Assembly: GCA_902826705.1 (NCBI GenBank)
Contig: CADEFY010000001.1
Coordinates: 2,036-38,901, forward strand
Source of the DNA: an uncultured bacterium
GTDB taxonomy: Bacteria; Eisenbacteria; RBG-16-71-46
DNA length: 36,866 bases
Direction of reading: 5' to 3'
The position numbers and the translations under genes are program-made. Below are positions 33,138 to 36,866 of this stretch, piece by piece; position 1 is the stretch's first letter; every line of letters begins with the position of its first letter. A model generated the notes under the pieces. That model was not told the origin of the DNA and made no database searches. It saw only the letters and a list, made by a program, of their open reading frames with translations.

Positions 33138-33719
33138 ATGCTCGCGGCTCTGCGTCCTGCGTTGCGGTTGTTCGTGGTGCTCACCCTGCTCACGGGCGCG
33201 CTCTATCCCCTGCTCGTGACCGGCATCGCCCAGTCCGTGTGGCCGCACGCGGCCAATGGCAGCCTGATCGTGCGGGACGGCCACGTGGTCGGCTCGGCGC
33301 TGCTCGGGCAGTCGTTCGCCGATCCGGCCCACTTCTGGAGCCCGCCGTCGGCCACGGCACGCGTCCCATACGACGGCGCTGCTTCGAGCGGCTCCAACCA
33401 GGGGCCGTCCAACCCCGCGCTGCTCGAGGCCGTCACGTCGCGCGTCTCGGCCCTGCGCGCGGCGGATCCCGGCAACACGGCCGCGGTGCCCGTGGATCTG
33501 GTCACCGCTTCGGCCAGCGGCCTCGACCCCCACATCACGCCCGCCGCGGCCGAGTACCAGGTGGCGCGCGTGGCCCGGGCGCGCGGCATGGATCCGGACA
33601 TCGTGCGCGAACTGGTCGCGGCCCACACCGCACCGCGCACGCTGCAGGTGCTCGGCGAGCCGCGTGTGCATGTCCTGGCGCTGAACCTCGCGCTCGATGC
33701 GAAGGCGGAGGGGCGATGA
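33138..33719 (+). CDS. kdpC: potassium-transporting ATPase subunit KdpC
   Basis: A 193-residue subunit with one N-terminal helix (about 10-32) and a periplasmic domain. It raises the K+ affinity of the pump. Landmarks are '[16 protein letters not shown]', '[20 protein letters not shown]', '[12 protein letters not shown]', '[16 protein letters not shown]' and '[16 protein letters not shown]'. The SD TAGGAG lies 6-7 nt before the ATG. The stop overlaps the start of the following porin gene. Confidence 0.96.
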   Translation: MLAALRPALRLFVVLTLLTGALYPLLVTGIAQSVWPHAANGSLIVRDGHVVGSALLGQSFADPAHFWSPPSATARVPYDGAASSGSNQGPSNPALLEAVTSRVSALRAADPGNTAAVPVDLVTASASGLDPHITPAAAEYQVARVARARGMDPDIVRELVAAHTAPRTLQVLGEPRVHVLALNLALDAKAEGR

Positions 33720-34780
33720 ACGCCAGACTGCGAAGCGCAGCCGCCGTCGCGGCGGCACTGTCTCTCGCGGCACTCGCACACGCCGAACCGGGGCCGCCGA
33801 TCGTGGTGACCGGCGCGGTCGAGGGCGCGTACGCGTTCGCGGACCGCGATGCGGAGCACCGCATCGTGGGCAACCTGTACCTGCCGCGACACGACGCATT
33901 CTCCCTGAACGCCGCCATGGTGCGCGCCGAGCGCGCGCTGCCCGCCGACCGCCCCGGCACGGGGTTCGTGCTGCAGGCCATGGCCGGCGAGCACGCCACG
34001 CCGATCCGCGCGGCGGGGCTCGACCTGGGCGACCACGCCGACCTCGTCCAGGCCTACGGCTCGCTGGGGTTCCCCCGCGCGGGGCTCGTGGTGTCCATGG
34101 GCAAGATGGCCACCGTGCTCGGCCAGGAGGTCATCGAGAGCGTGCTCAACCCCCACGTCTCCGTGGGGAACCAGTTCGTCTTCGTGGAGGACTTCACCGG
34201 ACTCGGGCTCGATGCCGCGTGGACGGGTCCTGCAGGCTGGTCGGCGCGAGCGCGCGTCACGAACGGCTGGGATGTGGTCACGGACAACAACACGGGCCGC
34301 ACGCTGTTCGGCCGGGTCGGCTGCAGCGACGGGGTGCGTTCGGTGGCGCTGCTCGGCTACACGGGTCGCGAACTGCCCGACTCGGTCGGCGGCCACCGCT
34401 CCGGGCTCGAGCTGATCGCGAGCGTGCCGGTCGGCGCCGTGCGCGCCACGGTGCAGCTCGATGTGGGGCGCGAGTCGGCACTCGATGCGCGCTGGCGCGC
34501 CGCAGGCGTGTGGCTGGTGCTGCCGCTCCGCACGGGGATCGACGTGGCGTTGCGCGCCGACGTGCTCGAGGACCGCGACGGCGCCCGCACCTCGGGCGCG
34601 CTCGGGTTCCCTGCGCTCGAGGGACAGACGCTCTCGAGCTTCACTGCGACGCTCGGCATCCGCACGCTGCCCGACGCCGTGATCCGGCCCGAACTGCGGT
34701 ACGACCGCTCGGACCACACGGTGTTCGCCGGAGCGAAGGAGCAGTGGACCGCGGCCGTGGGACTGGCGCTGCTATTCTGA
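33716..34780 (+). CDS. outer-membrane porin-like barrel inside the kdp operon
   Basis: A 354-residue exported protein: signal peptide ([20 protein letters not shown], then AHA), then about 330 residues of alternating beta-strand pattern ending 'AAVGLALLF' with the C-terminal Phe of BAM-inserted barrels. Motifs such as '[20 protein letters not shown]', '[18 protein letters not shown]' and '[15 protein letters not shown]' match the carbohydrate-/putative-porin (BBP2-like) barrels. It begins with ATG overlapping the kdpC TGA and ends 5 nt before kdpD. It is therefore co-expressed with the K+ pump and probably admits K+ or balances it across the outer membrane when K+ is scarce; that role is inferred from position alone. 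Confidence 0.8.
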   Translation: MNARLRSAAAVAAALSLAALAHAEPGPPIVVTGAVEGAYAFADRDAEHRIVGNLYLPRHDAFSLNAAMVRAERALPADRPGTGFVLQAMAGEHATPIRAAGLDLGDHADLVQAYGSLGFPRAGLVVSMGKMATVLGQEVIESVLNPHVSVGNQFVFVEDFTGLGLDAAWTGPAGWSARARVTNGWDVVTDNNTGRTLFGRVGCSDGVRSVALLGYTGRELPDSVGGHRSGLELIASVPVGAVRATVQLDVGRESALDARWRAAGVWLVLPLRTGIDVALRADVLEDRDGARTSGALGFPALEGQTLSSFTATLGIRTLPDAVIRPELRYDRSDHTVFAGAKEQWTAAVGLALLF

Positions 34781-34785
34781 CCCGC

Positions 34786-36866
34786 ATGGACGATCCCCGG
34801 CGGCCCGATCCCGATGCGTTGCTCGAGCGAGTGCGTCGCGAGGACGAGCACTCGGGGCGTGCGCGGCTCAAGCTCTTCCTCGGCGCCACCGCCGGCGTGG
34901 GCAAGACGTACGCCATGCTCATCGAGGCGCACGAACGCCGGCGGGCGGGCGTCGACGTGGTGGCCGGAGTGGTCGAGACGCATGGCCGCAGCGAGACCGC
35001 GGCACTGCTCGAGGGGCTCGAGGTGCTGCCACGTGCGAGTCACACGCATCGCGGCACCGCGATCGAGGAGTTCGATCTCGACGGCGCGCTGCGCCGCCGG
35101 CCCAAGCTCGTGCTCGTCGACGAGCTTGCGCACAGCAACGTGGCGGGTGCGCGCCACCGCAAGCGATGGCAGGACGTGGAGGAACTGCTCGCGGCGGGCA
35201 TCGACGTGTACAGCACGCTCAACGTGCAGCACGTGGAGAGCCTGGTGGACGTGGTCGCCCAGGTCACCGGTGTCACCGTGCGCGAGACCGTGCCCGACTC
35301 GATCCTCGACCGCGCCGATGAAGTGGAGCTGATCGACCTTCCGCCCGATGACCTGCTGCAGCGCCTGCGCGAAGGCAAGGTGTATCGCGGCGCGCAGGCC
35401 GATCGCGCCGCCGAGCACTTCTTCCGCAAGGGCAACCTGATCGCGCTGCGCGAGCTGGCGCTGCGCCAGACCGCGCAGCGTGTGGACGCGCAGATGGAGT
35501 CGTACCGGCGTGCCGCCGGTATCGCGGCGCCATGGGCCGTGCATGAGCGGATCCTGGTCTGCCTGGGCGATGCCGACAGCGGCCTGCGGCTGGTGCGTGC
35601 CGCGCGCCGCATGGCGGCGGCGTTCAAGGCCGAGTGGATCGTGACGCATGTCGAGACCCCGGGTTCCGTGCGCGAATCGAACCGCCAGCGCGAGGCACTC
35701 GTGGACGTGATGGGTCTGGCCGAGGAGCTGGGCGCCGAGAGCCGCATGCTGACCGGGCTGCGCGTGAGCGATGAGCTGCTCGCGTTCGCGCGCGATCGCC
35801 ATGTCACGCGCATCGTGCTCGGCAAGCCGCGACGCCGCGGTTGGCGCGCGTGGCTGCCGGGCTCGCTGGGCACCACGATGCTGCGTGACTCGGGCGAGCT
35901 CGATGTGCACGTGCTGGCGGGACTCGACGAGGAGTCGGACACGCCGGCGCCCCGAGCCCCCGCGCCGTCGCAGCCGGGGCTGTGGCGCGGCTACGCGAGC
36001 GCCGTGCCGGTGGTGACCGTGATGACGCTGCTCGCCTCGCTGCTCGTGGGGGCGATCGAGCTGTCGAACATCGCCATGCTCTATCTGCTGGGTGTCGTGG
36101 TGGTGGCGGCTGCGCATGGCCGCGGGCCCGCCACGCTCACGGCCGTGTTGAGCGTGCTGATCTTCGATTTCTACTTCGTGCCGCCGCGATTCACGTTCGC
36201 GGTCTCGGATACCCAGTATCTGATCACCTTCGTCGTCATGCTGGCGGTGGCGATCGTGATCGGAACGCTCGCAGCCCGGCTGCGCGACCAGGCGCTCACC
36301 GCGCGCGAACGCGAACGCCGCACCGCGGCGCTCTACCAACTGAGCCGCGAGCTGAGCGCCCGGCGCACGATGCCGGCGATCCTCGACTCGGCGCTCGGCC
36401 GCGTGCGGGAGGTGTTCGGCGCCCGTGCGGCGATCCTGCGCCCCTCGCCCACCGGCCGGCTCTCGGTGGCCGCAGGCGACGCCGACCTGCTCGGCGGCGC
36501 CGATCGCGAAGCGGGGGTGGCGCAGTGGGCGTTCGATCATGCACGGCCTGCGGGGCTCGGCACCGACACGCTGCCCGCCGCCGCCGCCATGCACCTTCCG
36601 CTGATCGGCTCGGGCGAGGCGATCGGCGTGCTCTCGGTGCGGCCCTCTGCTCCCATCGCGATCACGTCCCCCGACCGCGCGCGGCTGCTGCAGGCGTTCG
36701 CCGACCAGACCGCAGTGGCGCTGGAGCGCACGCAACTGGCGGACGAGGCCGAGGGCGCGCGCGTCGATGCCGAGACCGAGCGCGCACGCAACGCGCTGCT
36801 CAGTTCGGTGTCGCACGACCTCCGCACGCCGCTCGCCGTGATCACCGGCGCCGCCACCGGCCTGCC
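34786..36866 (+). CDS. kdpD: sensor histidine kinase KdpD (3' end beyond the window)
   Basis: The first 693 codons of the K+/turgor sensor that phosphorylates KdpE to switch on kdp. The order is: KdpD domain with Walker A GATAGVGKT (33-41) and 'LVLVDELAHSN' (109-118); a universal-stress-protein-like domain from about 254; the four-helix DUF4118 membrane block from about 402 to 500; a GAF domain (about 515-665); and the start of the HisKA domain with phospho-acceptor H677 in 'SVSHDLRTPLAVI'. The catalytic ATPase part lies off the right edge, where kdpE probably follows. The ATG is 5 nt after the porin stop without an SD; TATTCT ends 7 nt before it, but these bases are also the porin's last codons. 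Confidence 0.96.
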   Translation, partial: MDDPRRPDPDALLERVRREDEHSGRARLKLFLGATAGVGKTYAMLIEAHERRRAGVDVVAGVVETHGRSETAALLEGLEVLPRASHTHRGTAIEEFDLDGALRRRPKLVLVDELAHSNVAGARHRKRWQDVEELLAAGIDVYSTLNVQHVESLVDVVAQVTGVTVRETVPDSILDRADEVELIDLPPDDLLQRLREGKVYRGAQADRAAEHFFRKGNLIALRELALRQTAQRVDAQMESYRRAAGIAAPWAVHERILVCLGDADSGLRLVRAARRMAAAFKAEWIVTHVETPGSVRESNRQREALVDVMGLAEELGAESRMLTGLRVSDELLAFARDRHVTRIVLGKPRRRGWRAWLPGSLGTTMLRDSGELDVHVLAGLDEESDTPAPRAPAPSQPGLWRGYASAVPVVTVMTLLASLLVGAIELSNIAMLYLLGVVVVAAAHGRGPATLTAVLSVLIFDFYFVPPRFTFAVSDTQYLITFVVMLAVAIVIGTLAARLRDQALTARERERRTAALYQLSRELSARRTMPAILDSALGRVREVFGARAAILRPSPTGRLSVAAGDADLLGGADREAGVAQWAFDHARPAGLGTDTLPAAAAMHLPLIGSGEAIGVLSVRPSAPIAITSPDRARLLQAFADQTAVALERTQLADEAEGARVDAETERARNALLSSVSHDLRTPLAVITGAATGL

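Noticed and set aside
30822-33899. A 1025-codon open frame antisense to kdpA-kdpB-kdpC
   Set aside because: Same artefact; the sense strand encodes all Kdp motifs.

Overview
The window is a uniformly GC-rich stretch of chromosome from a Gram-negative (diderm) bacterium. Outer-membrane barrels, lipoproteins, an RND pump and an envelope-spanning cytochrome system all point that way. The first gene ends in a FlgD/T9SS-like C-terminal domain with a PNP motif, and one barrel has an SH3-like N-terminal domain. Both features are common in FCB-group lineages such as Candidatus Eisenbacteria and Gemmatimonadota, so that is my best guess at the lineage. It is an inference without a marker gene. No rRNA, tRNA, CRISPR array, transposase or integrase was recognised.

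Layout. 1-842: 3' part of a secreted beta-propeller protein with a C-terminal sorting-like domain, preceded by an in-frame stop. 859-2422 (minus): arginase and a TMEM175-type potassium channel. 2621-6855: RND efflux adaptor and pump. 6865-6988: an isolated palindromic repeat. 7066-7716: a small secreted lectin-like protein. 7935-14996: the centre of interest, a five-gene cluster with coupled starts. It encodes a di-heme membrane cytochrome b, a membrane-anchored 2x[4Fe-4S]/FAD/NAD(P) oxidoreductase, a 20-heme and a 16-heme c-type cytochrome, and an outer-membrane barrel. Read in order, it is a candidate electron conduit from cytoplasmic NAD(P)H or ferredoxin across both membranes to the outside, with 36 c-hemes built from a repeated three-heme module.

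15005-18195 (minus): a P1B-4-type metal ATPase and a Gmad2-domain lipoprotein. 18280-20343: a Gcr-type 'site-specific recombinase' family membrane protein, divergent from the ATPase. 20354-20695 (minus): a membrane-anchored HMA metal-binding protein. 20804-23616: TldD and TldE/PmbA. 23617-24021: a gene-free gap holding a 146-bp nested palindrome. 24022-25236 (minus): a Tat-exported nitroreductase. 25401-25931: a Mut7-C/zinc-ribbon protein. 26192-28119: a family 2 glycosyltransferase and a WecA/TagO-type phosphoglycosyltransferase. 28136-28858 (minus): a secreted Cys-rich protein of unknown function. 29139-36866: a kdp operon (small membrane ORF, kdpF, A, B, C, an outer-membrane porin, and kdpD cut by the window edge).

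A regulatory theme recurs. Several operon-leading genes carry a -10-like TAnnnT hexamer exactly 6 nt before the ATG, with a TGAC-type -35 17-18 bp upstream and no Shine-Dalgarno sequence. That is the geometry of leaderless transcripts starting at the A of AUG. Genes inside operons instead overlap their neighbour or have an SD.
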